From an uncultured Pedobacter sp. (GTDB lineage: Bacteria > Bacteroidota > Bacteroidia > Sphingobacteriales > Sphingobacteriaceae), in contig NZ_CAMLIG010000018.1 in NCBI RefSeq assembly GCF_946480185.1, positions 20,748 to 84,747 on the forward strand: a stretch of DNA of 64,000 nucleotides, given 5' to 3'. Below the pieces are notes generated by a model. That model was not told the DNA's origin. It did no database searches and saw only the letters and a list, made by a program, of their open reading frames with translations. The translations under genes were made by a program, and so were the position numbers. Each line of letters starts with the position of its first letter. Within the stretch, counting starts at the first letter, position 1. This document shows, piece after piece, positions 36,270-44,863 of the stretch.

Positions 36270-39221
36270 ATGAATCTGAATTACAAAAAATGCAGCTCGG
36301 TTGTTTTACTGTTTTTTCTGTTTCTTGGCTTTGGAACATTGTTTGCCCAGCAAAAAGTCACAGGTACAGTAACATCGGCCAAAGACGGTCAACCCTTAAT
36401 TGGTGTGGGCGTGTCAGAAAAAGGAGTAAAAAACAGCACTTTAACCAACGCGGATGGTAAATTCTCTATCACCGTTACCGGAAAAAACAATTTAGTGTTT
36501 TCTTATTTAGGGTTTAAAGCTCTGGAGCTGAAGCCAACAGGTGCGACGCTTAATGTGATTTTACAAGAAGATTTAAACAAATTAAACGAAGTCGTGGTTG
36601 TAGGTTATGGAACGCAGAAGCGCAGCGATGTAACCGGAGCTGTGGCATCTATCCCTAAAGAAAGGCTAGAGCAGCTGCCAAACACTAATATTGCACAAGC
36701 TTTGCAAGGCTCGGTACCGGGTTTACAAATTAATACAAACGGTGGTGGTGCCGAAGGAAGTAATGTGGAAATTATGTTGAGAGGTAGAAACTCAATTACA
36801 GCGGGAAATGGCCCTCTTATTATTTATGATGGCGTACCCTATGAAGGAGGAATCTCTGAAATTAACCCAAATGATATTGAATCTATAGAAGTTTTAAAGG
36901 ATGCATCTGCCGCTGCGATTTACGGTTCAAGAGGAGCAAACGGCGTTATTTTGGTAACAAGTAAAAAAGGTAAAAGCGGACAGGTTAAAATTACTTATGA
37001 TGGTTTTTACGGCACACAAACATTGGTGAATAAACCAGATTTAATGACCGGTGCTGAGTTTTATGATTTTAAAACAACCCGATTAAATGCGGTTAATACA
37101 ATAACTACCCAAGAACAAAGAGTTTATGATACTGGAAAAGGAGTTGATTGGTACAAATTGGCTACCCAAACAGGATCACGGAACCAACATTCACTTGCTG
37201 TAAATGGCGGTTCTGATAAAGCAAATTACTACCTTGGTGCAACGTACCTAGATTCAAAAGGGGTAGCCAAAAATGATGAATTCAAAAGATATTCATTAAA
37301 GCCAAATGTTAGTATTCAAGTTGCTCCTTGGTTAACCATTACTTCAAATTCGCAATTTTCTTTGCAAAACAAAGATGGTTTACCCGCACAATTTGATGAT
37401 CCTGATGCTGTGGCAGCGGGTGCAGGTTTTTTTGATCCTTTGACCGAGCCTTTTAATGCAGACGGCTCCATTGCCATTTATGCCAATGAAGACATTAACA
37501 AATCAGGCAATCCCCTAGGTAATTTATTGGTTGATAATACTGAAGATTATTATAAAATATTTACGGCTAACAGCGTAGATGTTAAGATTCCTTTTGTTAA
37601 AGGCTTATCTTATAAACTAAATACAGGTGTAGAATATGGAAGTGACCACCGTAAAACTTATTATGGCAGAGATGTAGCAAAAGGTTATGAGAAAAACGGC
37701 TACGCAGAAAACTATGAAGCTTTAAGCAGAAATTTTACAGTTGAAAATATTTTAAATTTCAACAGAACTTTTGCTAAACATAGTATCGGCGTAACTGCGT
37801 TATACAGCAGTCAAAGTTCTGATTTTGACCGCGACCAAGTACACGGAACGGGATTTCCAAATGATGTGTTAACTAACTATCAAATGGAGTCGGCACTGTT
37901 AATCGAGCCCTCAAGCACAAACAATAAAACCAATTTATTATCGCAAATGGTAAGGGTGAATTACGGTTATAATAGTAAATACCTGTTAACATTAACCGCT
38001 AGAAGGGATGGATACTCTGCATTTGGAGTTGACACCAAATACGGCACCTTTCCTTCTGTTGCTTTAGCGTGGAATATCTTTAAAGAAGATTTTATGAAAA
38101 ACCTAGCATTTATTAATAATTTAAAATTAAGAGGTTCTTATGGTACAAACGGTAATCAAGCAGTAGGTGCATACAGTTCTTTAGCAACCTTACAAAATCT
38201 ACAATATTTAAACGGTAGCAATGTTTTGCAAGGTTATGTTCCTAATAAATTAGCAAATGGTAGTTTGGGCTGGGAATCAACCAAGTCACTTTCTGTTGGT
38301 TTAGATTTTGGCTTATTCAACAATCGGATCCAAGGAAATTTAGATTATTACAACGCTAAAACCAGCGATTTACTATTAAAAAGATCGCTTTCTCCAGTTC
38401 AAGGTATCTCAAGCGTCATTCAAAATATCGGGAAAACCGCAAATAATGGTATCGAGCTGGGATTAACGTCTATAAACATTGTTAATAAAAATTTTAAATG
38501 GACTACGAATGTTAACTTATCTCATAACAAAAATAAAATTGTTGATTTATATGGTGACGGAAAAGACGATTTAAGTAACAATTGGTTTATAGGCCAACCT
38601 ATAAAAATTATTTATGCGTTAAAGTATAACGGTTTTTACCATTCTGAAGATGAAGTTACTGCCGATGGATTGCAACCGACTGCCCAGCCCGGTTATGTGA
38701 AGATTGCCGATACTGATGGAGATGGCGTATTAAGCACCAGTGCTGATAAAGTGATTTTGGGTCAGCAAGATCCAAAGTTTATATTCGGTTTTACCAACAC
38801 ATTCAATTACAAAAATTTTAGTTTGATGGTGTTTTTTCAAGGAGCCACAGGTAATATTAAGGAAGATCCGTTTTGGGGCGATGCCGTGTTTGGCGATACT
38901 CGAAGAAATACGACCCAGAAAAATTGGTGGTCTCCAACAAACCTAACTGGAGACCATTTTGCCAATGATGCGAAGGCCAATGTGCTTAATGTAGCTCTTT
39001 ATGAAAAAGCAGATTTTGCAAGGTTGAAAGATGTTTCTTTAGCTTATAATTTACCTGCTAACTTATTAGAAAAAGCAAAAATATCTGGCTTAAAAATTTA
39101 TGCAACTGGTAGAAATCTGGCGACATTTACTAAATACAAAGCTTTAGATCCTGAATTCACCAATCAATATGCTCTTCCTCTACAAAGAGAAATTGTTTTT
39201 GGCTTAACGCTTACTCTTTAA
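36270..39221 (+). CDS. susC: SusC-like TonB-dependent outer-membrane transporter
   Basis: 983 aa, signal peptide ending at LFAQQ. A carboxypeptidase-D-regulatory-like domain (VTGTVTSAKDGQPLIGVGV, about 28-105) is followed by the TonB-box-like stretch VVVVGYGTQKRSDVTGA, a plug domain (LQGSVPGLQINTNGG, RGRNSITAGNGPLIIYDGVP, EVLKDASAAAIYGSRGANGVILVTSKKG) and a 22-strand-type barrel. It imports oligosaccharides across the outer membrane using TonB energy, with SusD as its lid. SusD follows after 10 bp. Unlike many PULs, the pair is at the far end of the cluster. Length is normal for the family. Confidence 0.95.
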   Translation: MNLNYKKCSSVVLLFFLFLGFGTLFAQQKVTGTVTSAKDGQPLIGVGVSEKGVKNSTLTNADGKFSITVTGKNNLVFSYLGFKALELKPTGATLNVILQEDLNKLNEVVVVGYGTQKRSDVTGAVASIPKERLEQLPNTNIAQALQGSVPGLQINTNGGGAEGSNVEIMLRGRNSITAGNGPLIIYDGVPYEGGISEINPNDIESIEVLKDASAAAIYGSRGANGVILVTSKKGKSGQVKITYDGFYGTQTLVNKPDLMTGAEFYDFKTTRLNAVNTITTQEQRVYDTGKGVDWYKLATQTGSRNQHSLAVNGGSDKANYYLGATYLDSKGVAKNDEFKRYSLKPNVSIQVAPWLTITSNSQFSLQNKDGLPAQFDDPDAVAAGAGFFDPLTEPFNADGSIAIYANEDINKSGNPLGNLLVDNTEDYYKIFTANSVDVKIPFVKGLSYKLNTGVEYGSDHRKTYYGRDVAKGYEKNGYAENYEALSRNFTVENILNFNRTFAKHSIGVTALYSSQSSDFDRDQVHGTGFPNDVLTNYQMESALLIEPSSTNNKTNLLSQMVRVNYGYNSKYLLTLTARRDGYSAFGVDTKYGTFPSVALAWNIFKEDFMKNLAFINNLKLRGSYGTNGNQAVGAYSSLATLQNLQYLNGSNVLQGYVPNKLANGSLGWESTKSLSVGLDFGLFNNRIQGNLDYYNAKTSDLLLKRSLSPVQGISSVIQNIGKTANNGIELGLTSINIVNKNFKWTTNVNLSHNKNKIVDLYGDGKDDLSNNWFIGQPIKIIYALKYNGFYHSEDEVTADGLQPTAQPGYVKIADTDGDGVLSTSADKVILGQQDPKFIFGFTNTFNYKNFSLMVFFQGATGNIKEDPFWGDAVFGDTRRNTTQKNWWSPTNLTGDHFANDAKANVLNVALYEKADFARLKDVSLAYNLPANLLEKAKISGLKIYATGRNLATFTKYKALDPEFTNQYALPLQREIVFGLTLTL

Positions 39222-39231
39222 TCTAAACATC

Positions 39232-40917
39232 ATGAAAAAAGTAATAATATCATCATTTTTAGCAACCTTGCTTATTTTGCAGATCAGTTGTAAAAAGACA
39301 TTTCTGAACGAAAAACCCTTAGGCATTATCGCTGCAGATAATCTTTATGTAAGTCAAGATGGATTTGAGGCCGGATTAAACGGCCTGTACGCATTATGGC
39401 GTCAGGAGCGGAGAGGAATTGAAGGCCCGAGTAATAGTTTGCCTTTAGCAGCAGCAGTAATCGGAGTAGATAATGCTTTCAGTTTATATCCGGGAACGGA
39501 TGGAGACAATACATTTAATGATTTTGGTATCAGATTAAATTCAAATTCTGCTTACGTGGGCAATCTGTTTTCCTATTTATATACAGTTATCAACTCGGCA
39601 AATACGCTTATAGGCAGGTCAGAAACGGTTAAGTTAAACTGGACAGATTCGCAGAAAAACCAGATAGTTGGGGAAGCCAGATTAATAAGAGCTTGGGCAT
39701 ACCGTCATTTAGTTAATCTATATGGTCCAGTACCCTTAAGTTTAACCGAATCTACCGGTGTGAAAACTGATTATCAGAGAGCGCCAGTTGCAGAAATTAG
39801 AAAAGCAATGGAAGCGGATTGGCTTTTTGCAGAGGCTAATTTAACAGATTTGCCTAGCGCACCAGGTAGGGCAAGTAAAGTGGTGGCAGAACATTACCTC
39901 TCTGAACTTTATTTAGAAATTGGACAATATCAAAAAGCAAAAGACATGGCTTTGGCCGTTATCAATAACACCAATTATAAATTAATGACTGCAAGATATG
40001 GCGTAAACAAAAATAATCCAGGTACGCCATTTACAGATATGTTTTTGGATGGAAATTCAACCAGAGAACAAGGCAATACAGAAGTACTTTGGGTAATGCC
40101 TAACGAATATCTATCAACAGGTTCTGAAACTAACTTGATGAGAAGATGGTGGGTAAACCGTTATAATGATATCACCATAACTGTAGGTAGCAAAAGTTAT
40201 AAGCCAATTACTTACTCTAAAGAGAATGGAGGAAGAGGTATAGGAAGGTTTGCAGCAACTAAATTTGCATTTTCATTATACGCAAATGGTGACGATAGAG
40301 GTTCAAAATATGCATGGAGGTTTGCATATCAAATGAACAACCCAAAATCATTACCAACAGGAAGTAATTCTATAGCTACTTGCGTAAAGCCGGGTTATAC
40401 GGGTGGAACGCTTAGCGATTCTGTTAAACTAAGTATAGATTGTAGTGAGCCATTGCCTACTGCTAATTACAAACAAAATTGGCCAAGTACCCGTAAATGG
40501 GATAATGCGCCGGATGATCCCGCTGATGTACAAAATACTTCAACATTTAACGATCAAATTTATTTACGCTTGGGCGAAACTTATCTTTTGCTTGCCGAAG
40601 CACAGTTAGGCTTAAAAGATTTTGACGGTGCTGCCACAACATTAACTACTCTAAGAGCAAGGTCACATGCTTCTGCTGTTGTTGGGTCCCAAGTAAATAT
40701 TGATTTTATTTTAGATGAAAGATCAAGAGAGTTGTTTTCTGAAGAACCACGCCGATATGCTTTGCGTAGGGCGCATAAATGGTTTGAGCGTACACAAATG
40801 CATAATATTTATAGTGGATCGTTAATTGCGTTAAGAGATACACTCTTGCCAATACCACAAAGCGTAATTAATGCAAATTTAGGTAAACCAATGGATAACA
40901 ATCCTGGCTATAATTAG
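39232..40917 (+). CDS. susD: SusD/RagB-like surface glycan-binding lipoprotein
   Basis: 561 aa with lipobox LQISC (Cys21). SusD-like N-terminus (FLNEKPLGIIAADNLYVSQDGFEAGLNGLYALW), TPR-like helices (VGEARLIRAWAYRHLVNLYGPVPL), RagB/SusD core (YLSELYLEIGQYQKAKDMAL) and the C-terminal family end (ILDERSRELFSEEPRRYALRR, LLPIPQSVINANLG, NNPGYN). It caps the SusC barrel at the cell surface and selects the imported glycan. Last gene of the third + strand run and followed by a terminator hairpin. Confidence 0.95.
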   Translation: MKKVIISSFLATLLILQISCKKTFLNEKPLGIIAADNLYVSQDGFEAGLNGLYALWRQERRGIEGPSNSLPLAAAVIGVDNAFSLYPGTDGDNTFNDFGIRLNSNSAYVGNLFSYLYTVINSANTLIGRSETVKLNWTDSQKNQIVGEARLIRAWAYRHLVNLYGPVPLSLTESTGVKTDYQRAPVAEIRKAMEADWLFAEANLTDLPSAPGRASKVVAEHYLSELYLEIGQYQKAKDMALAVINNTNYKLMTARYGVNKNNPGTPFTDMFLDGNSTREQGNTEVLWVMPNEYLSTGSETNLMRRWWVNRYNDITITVGSKSYKPITYSKENGGRGIGRFAATKFAFSLYANGDDRGSKYAWRFAYQMNNPKSLPTGSNSIATCVKPGYTGGTLSDSVKLSIDCSEPLPTANYKQNWPSTRKWDNAPDDPADVQNTSTFNDQIYLRLGETYLLLAEAQLGLKDFDGAATTLTTLRARSHASAVVGSQVNIDFILDERSRELFSEEPRRYALRRAHKWFERTQMHNIYSGSLIALRDTLLPIPQSVINANLGKPMDNNPGYN

Positions 40918-40923
40918 CTTTAG

Positions 40924-40962
40924 ATCCTCAAGTTTGGTTTTTTTAAGAACAGGCTTGAGGAT
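40924..40962 (+). terminator. Terminator of the susCD transcript
   Basis: Nine-bp perfect stem ATCCTCAAG / CTTGAGGAT with a 21-nt T-rich loop, 7 bp after the SusD stop, followed by TTTATTT. Confidence 0.6.
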
Positions 40963-41171
40963 TTATTTGAAGCATATAATCAATCTATGTAGTTATGCGT
41001 CCTATGTAGTACCTAATAAATGGAATTTGATATAATAGACAATAAGAATGTAAGTGTTTCGATCCTTGAGAATGTCTATTTTGAGAAAGGTTTAGATTTA
41101 AAAATCAAGGCTTAAAGCGTTAATTAGATAAGCTTTCAAATAATAAAATAATGTTATCAATTATTTAAAGA

Positions 41172-41364
41172 TATATTTATATTATTGAAGATGATGAAAT
41201 CTTAAGAAGATAGAAGTTTTCTGCTTAGCTTTAGAGCGAAGTATTTGGTATTGAAATTATCATTAAGTTAATGTCTAAAAATACAAATTTATCGCTCTTA
41301 TGAAGATGTGCCGTTTGACAGTTTATTTTTATTAGATTGTCACCCTATTGAACTAGATACTTAA
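41172..41364 (+). pseudogene. Relic of a response-regulator receiver gene
   Basis: At 41172 the translation YIYIIEDDEILRR followed by a stop matches the acidic-pocket start of a receiver domain. After a degraded middle with stops, SYEDVPFDSLFLLDCHPIEL (41296-41355) resembles the 'D-x-x-L-L-D' phosphoacceptor strand. Frame changes and stops show it is not functional. Weak but consistent signal. Confidence 0.4.
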
Positions 41365-41467
41365 CACTAAACCGATTAAACGAATTTATTTTGCTTAATC
41401 TACACACAATTGAATAAAAATTTATTAGGTTCTATATAGGCTTGCATGTGTACTAACTGTGTTTCTA

Positions 41468-41795
41468 ATAGTTCGAAACTAATATATTTAACTAGTCTTT
41501 TTTCATACCTTCTAAATTAGCAATTTTCTGTAAATCTTCAATAAATTCGTTCGAAAACAATGAGCTTTTGGATACGCCATCTTTCTAAATAGTTCGAAAT
41601 CAATCTTATCAAGATATTTTCAATCCTTCTCTTTGCGATTCGATTGCAATATGTCATGGGGTGCCCATCGGTCTCTCTACATAGTTCGAAATTAATCTGC
41701 TTAAGATGTTCCTAATCTTTCTTTCCGCCGTTTAAACGAGCAATTTTCTTTAAATCCTCCAAAAATTCATTCGAAAACAGTTGGGTTTGGGGTAC
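41468..41795 (-). repeat. Three diverged repeat units carrying TTCGAA and a C-terminal peptide relic
   Basis: Units at about 41468-41575, 41588-41640 (partial) and 41681-41795 each begin with ATAGTTCGAAA on the + strand; the two longer ones also end near (A/G)TTCGAAAACA. Read on the - strand, units 1 and 3 encode LFSNEFIEDLQKIANLEG-MKKD and LFSNEFLEDLKKIARLNG-GKKD, each then a stop codon. So the repeat preserves the end of an unidentified protein. Copies are diverged at about one position in four. Confidence 0.55.
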
Positions 41796-41803
41796 ATTAA
41801 ATA

Positions 41804-41825
41804 GCTTTTAAACGTATTTAAAAGC
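41804..41825. terminator. Hairpin, possibly a terminator, similar to one at 44864
   Basis: Perfect stem GCTTTTAAA / TTTAAAAGC with loop CGTA, then ATTATTTATGTTTTT. The preceding GTTTGGGGTACAT and the loop resemble the block at 44841-44894, suggesting related ends of the island. Confidence 0.45.
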
Positions 41826-41840
41826 ATTATTTATGTTTTT

Positions 41841-41864
41841 ACACACGGTAGCACACACGTTTTC
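41841..41864 (+). repeat. CACACGG-type short repeat array, left copy
   Basis: ACACACGGTAGCACACACG followed by TTTTC resembles GCACACGGTTTTGCACACGG then TTTT at 44573-44597, in the same orientation. The two arrays lie inside the two ends of the integrase island and could be recombinase arm sites. Inference only. Confidence 0.4.
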
Positions 41865-41876
41865 TAATGTCAATGC

Positions 41877-41978
41877 TTTATTATTTTTAGATTGTAAAGT
41901 ACTATATTTGAATCGTGTCTCTTTGTTGCAATTGAGATTTATAAAAGGGTTTATCATTAATTTGGTAAACCTTTTTTA
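41877..41978 (+). ncRNA. Candidate small RNA unit: promoter plus terminator about 60 nt apart
   Basis: TATATTTG (41903-41910) matches the -7 consensus, with TTTA at 41877-41880 near the -33 position (22 bp spacing). Transcription starting about 41916 would meet a hairpin with stem AAGGGTTTA / TAAACCTTTT and a T-run ending near 41978. There is no frame of useful length between them. It could instead be an attenuated leader for the small gene at 42087. Confidence 0.35.
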
Positions 41979-42086
41979 TTTGACTACTTAGAGAAGCGTA
42001 GTAATAACGTCTTGTGATTTTATGGATTGTTTAAAGCTGTTACTATATTAGCGTAAAATAAGTGTTCACAGACGAAAATTCAAGAC

Positions 42087-42281
42087 ATGGCTTTCTTTGG
42101 AAAAAATTACAAATTTTTTAAGTTATTGCTTTTCATTATTGCAATAGCTGTTTATGCGTTTCTTAATAGGTTTGATTATTCTTACAGAGATAATATCGTG
42201 AGAACAAATATTTTTACTGGAGAAGTATCCGTGATTGAGGGGGGAGAAGTTTTAAATTGGAGGGTTCAATCTAAAAAGTAA
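42087..42281 (+). CDS. Small membrane protein of unknown function
   Basis: 64 aa. A basic start (MAFFGKNYKFFK) leads into one transmembrane helix (about 12-27, LLLFIIAIAVYAFL), then a polar tail (DYSYRDNIVRTNIFTGEVSVIEGGEVLNW) that looks like real coding sequence. No family recognised. It lies inside the integrase island, convergent with the 150-aa gene (12 bp between their ends), and behind the promoter-terminator pair at 41877-41978. Confidence 0.55.
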   Translation: MAFFGKNYKFFKLLLFIIAIAVYAFLNRFDYSYRDNIVRTNIFTGEVSVIEGGEVLNWRVQSKK

Positions 42282-42293
42282 CTCATAGTAAAT

Positions 42294-42746
42294 TTAAATT
42301 TCAACTTCTCCGAAATTCTTAACATACCATTTATAAAATTCATCAATAGTGCTTACTATCACATAATTACTTTTCCATAAAAGAATTTCATGATTTTCTG
42401 ATTGAGAAAGTGATGGTCTATCAATACCAATAATTCTAATTCTGAAAGTTCTGGTTATACCATCAATTGTTTTACCTGTGAAACGTATGTCATCAACCTT
42501 TCCAAATCCATTTTGAGTTTTTACTATTTGTCGGGCTTCTTCAAAGCCGGTTAGAATATCTTTTTTTCTTAAAGCAAAAACATTTAGTAGAAAATATCCA
42601 ATACAATCTTTTAAATAATCCTCTTTATTGCTCATAGCGTACCGGTCAAATACTCTTTTATAAACATGCTCCTTATTTTTTGGCGTAACTCTACTTAGAG
42701 ATCCTAAAAAATCAGATTTGGTTTTAATATTACTGGTATCTATCAT
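42294..42746 (-). CDS. Unknown island protein
   Basis: 150 aa, soluble, no signal peptide. The first about 75 residues are probably helical (KTKSDFLGSLSRVTPKNKEHVYKRVFDRYAM, DYLKDCIGYFLLNVFALRKKD); the second half looks like a beta-rich segment (VDDIRFTGKTIDGITRTFRIRIIGI, NYVIVSTIDEFYKWYVKNFGEVEI). No motif recognised. It is cargo of the integrase island, convergent with the 64-aa gene and on the same strand as the integrase but 187 bp downstream of the 69-aa gene. Confidence 0.7.
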   Translation of the reverse strand: MIDTSNIKTKSDFLGSLSRVTPKNKEHVYKRVFDRYAMSNKEDYLKDCIGYFLLNVFALRKKDILTGFEEARQIVKTQNGFGKVDDIRFTGKTIDGITRTFRIRIIGIDRPSLSQSENHEILLWKSNYVIVSTIDEFYKWYVKNFGEVEI

Positions 42747-42933
42747 AAGTTACTATTATAAAATCTTTTTTTAATTTTTTTTAAGCACCTTTTTAACTGT
42801 GGTTATTATAATAGGTAAGGGGTAATAAAATTATTTCCCAAAGTTGATTCTATTTTATGGGGTGGGTTTGAATAACTTTTGAAACATTTAAATAAAGGTA
42901 AGTTGCATTCCATAATTAATATTTAAGTTATAA

Positions 42934-43143
42934 CTAATCTAATAAGTGCGCTATCTTGTCGTTAATGGCACTTTCTAAGCAATCTAAGCTCTGGCGCTTT
43001 TCTGCTTCCAAACCGTTTAAGTCATCTTCACCTCTTGAAGTTGAGATTAGAGAATTGTAATACTTTTTAATTAATGGCTCTAAACAGCTTAATTCTGTTA
43101 AACTCATTACACTAAGTTTTGATTTTAATTGTTGCTCATTCAT
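42934..43143 (-). CDS. Small helical protein of unknown function
   Basis: 69 aa, strongly helical and charged (MNEQQLKSKLSVMSLTEL, LEAEKRQSLDCLESAINDKI). The spacing of Leu residues would allow a small helical bundle or coiled coil. No family recognised. It is encoded on the same strand as the integrase, 88 bp downstream of it, so cotranscription is possible. Excision accessory factors are often this small, but there is no sequence evidence for that role. Confidence 0.6.
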   Translation of the reverse strand: MNEQQLKSKLSVMSLTELSCLEPLIKKYYNSLISTSRGEDDLNGLEAEKRQSLDCLESAINDKIAHLLD

Positions 43144-43231
43144 TTTATAAAATTTAAGGGTTAATAATTATACTACTTTTTCCTTTTCTCAATTACACTC
43201 ACTGTTTAGTTTCTAAAAGAATTGTTAAAGT

Positions 43232-44539
43232 TTAAAGTCCTAATTTGTTTAAAGCTTCAGCTAATAATTTTGCTTTGTCTTCATTAGTAGCTCTGATATA
43301 CTTTAAGAAACTAGATTCTGTTTTATGGCCGGTAGCACTCATTATAAGCATAGGAGGAACGCCAGCCTTAAACATATTCGTTGCGTAGGAACGCCGGCAA
43401 CTATGCGAGGTAATTAAACTATAAAGCGGATGTTTAGTTGAGTTTTCTTTGTTGCCTTTAGTGTTTTTGATAGTCCGGACCTCATTAAGCCCTGCCAGCT
43501 CCGCAACATATTTAATGTACTGATTAAACTTTTGATTTGATATTGTAGGTAGTTGGTCAGGATATTTTAAAATGATCGGCTTTAACTTACTCATTACCGG
43601 AATCGCAACCCTTGCACCCGTTTTAGCCTGTTTAAGCCTTATGAAATTACCTTCAATACTGTTTAGCTCTAATTCTTGTAAGTCGCTGAATCTAAGTCCA
43701 GAATAAGCTCCTATTAGATATAAATCTCTTACTCTGTCGAGTGTTGGATAAAATATTTTTTCTCCTTCAATATTCGTAAAGTGCTTTGTGCTATCGGATA
43801 AATCAATATTTGATATTTTGTCAATCTCTTCATTTGTCAAGTAAATAGTATCAGATTCATAGCTTGGTAAAACAAAGTCCTTAGTTTTAAATAAGTGTTC
43901 GCTTTCACTCATTAATGTTTTGATGTCTTTGATATAGCCGGCAAAGGTTGATTTCTCTTTGTTTTCAATATTGTAGCAAAAATCTCTAAACCCATTATAA
44001 AAATCCTTATCAATATCATCAAAGGATAGATCTTTTAATTCTGAATATTCTAAATATCTCTTTATTGCTGAAAGCGAAACGGAATAGTTTTTTATTGCTC
44101 TTAGACTGTATCTTGATCCGTTCCTTTTGCCTGTAGATATTAAGCGTTTGCCGGCTTTGCTGTCGTTTATAGCTTTCTCGAAGTATTTTATGAAAGATGT
44201 TTCTTTGGGCTGTTCCAATTGTGTGTTATCATCTTCTCTAGGCTTATAAATAGCATCAAGTTGCTCCCGAATGAATTTAGGATTTATGTCATCTCCTTTG
44301 GCCTCGGTAGCAAATTTAACAGCATCTGCTTTTATGTTTTTGATTTTTTGATTGAATGATGCTGAATGTAGGGCGGTTGATTTTATAGAGTGTTCGCCGG
44401 TATTTTTAAAATCAGTCTTTTTAATGCTAATTCCGGTATAATACTCTAAACGCTTTCCTTGGATAAAATAGGAAATTAAGATTTGATGTTTGCCGTCCTT
44501 ACTAGGCTTTGGGCGTAGATATACTTTTGGTTGTGCCAT
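43232..44539 (-). CDS. Tyrosine recombinase (phage/ICE-type integrase)
   Basis: 435 aa. N-terminal arm-binding region (MAQPKVYLRPKPSKDGKHQI, QGKRLEYYTGISI), SAM-like core-binding domain (about 115-240: SFIKYFEKAINDSKAGKR, LSAIKRYLEY, GYIKDIKTLMSE), and catalytic domain with Arg283 (YSGLRFSDLQEL), His379 and Arg382 (TSHSCRRSYATN), His405 (TGHKTESSFLKYI) and nucleophile Tyr414. All key residues are present, so it should be active. This architecture is typical of Bacteroidota mobile elements. Short CACACGG repeats lie 34-58 bp upstream of its start and again near 41841. It is the anchor of the 41.8-44.9 kb island. Confidence 0.93.
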   Translation of the reverse strand: MAQPKVYLRPKPSKDGKHQILISYFIQGKRLEYYTGISIKKTDFKNTGEHSIKSTALHSASFNQKIKNIKADAVKFATEAKGDDINPKFIREQLDAIYKPREDDNTQLEQPKETSFIKYFEKAINDSKAGKRLISTGKRNGSRYSLRAIKNYSVSLSAIKRYLEYSELKDLSFDDIDKDFYNGFRDFCYNIENKEKSTFAGYIKDIKTLMSESEHLFKTKDFVLPSYESDTIYLTNEEIDKISNIDLSDSTKHFTNIEGEKIFYPTLDRVRDLYLIGAYSGLRFSDLQELELNSIEGNFIRLKQAKTGARVAIPVMSKLKPIILKYPDQLPTISNQKFNQYIKYVAELAGLNEVRTIKNTKGNKENSTKHPLYSLITSHSCRRSYATNMFKAGVPPMLIMSATGHKTESSFLKYIRATNEDKAKLLAEALNKLGL

Positions 44540-44572
44540 GAAATTCTTTGTTGCATCACAAAGATAATAATT

Positions 44573-44597
44573 TGCACACGGTTTTGCACACGGTTTT
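44573..44597 (+). repeat. CACACGG-type short repeat array, right copy
   Basis: Two direct units GCACACGGTTTT just upstream of the integrase start, similar to the array at 41841-41864. Could be integrase arm sites or an autoregulatory site. Confidence 0.45.
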
Positions 44598-44669
44598 AAT
44601 TTTATTTTAAACTATATCAATATTGCTCTAAATTGTTATTTAGTCGCTATAAATCGTATTAATAAAGGA

Positions 44670-44820
44670 TTTGTTTGTCGTTTGATAGTTTTACTTTGCT
44701 TAGTAATAGACTAAAATATACCCTCCTCTTGGGTACAAAAATTGTCAAAAACAGCGTTTAAACCACTTTAAAAACTGTTTTTTGTTTTCTAATCCATTTT
44801 TTGGATTGGATTTTTTTATG
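44670..44820 (+). ncRNA. Candidate structured small RNA next to the integrase
   Basis: TTTG (44670-44673) and TTACTTTG (44691-44698), 17 bp apart, are a weak promoter. Downstream, TACCC-TCCTCTT-GGGTA forms a hairpin, AAAAACAG pairs with CTGTTTTT, and AATCCA-TTTTT-TGGATT followed by GGATTTTTTT is a convincing terminator ending near 44820. No reading frame fits. The rest of the 44540-45034 gap holds a second terminator and nothing else recognised. Confidence 0.4.
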
Positions 44821-44863
44821 GAAAAACTGCTTTGAACTTAGTTTGGGTACATAGTATTACATA

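Larger units (their letters stand above)
40963..42086. other. 1.1-kb gene-poor accessory region with relics and repeats
   Basis: No intact gene of normal length. It contains a 31-codon frame at 41020-41115 (MEFDIIDNKN to LKIKA, unrecognised, not called), a response-regulator relic (41172-41364), TTCGAA-containing repeats (41468-41795), a hairpin (41804-41825), a CACACGG array (41841-41864) and a promoter-terminator pair (41877-41978). It joins the PUL to the integrase island. Confidence 0.6.

Noticed and set aside
41461..41800. CRISPR array from the repeated TTCGAA units
   Set aside because: Unit lengths and spacing are irregular, units are diverged, they encode a peptide end, and no cas genes are present.
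42934..43143. Excisionase (Xis) call for the 69-aa gene
   Set aside because: It lacks a recognisable winged-helix or MerR-like motif; position alone is not enough.
44700..44820. tmRNA or tRNA end as the integration target of the island
   Set aside because: No cloverleaf, no tag-peptide frame and no conserved tmRNA ends were found; left as an unassigned structured transcript.
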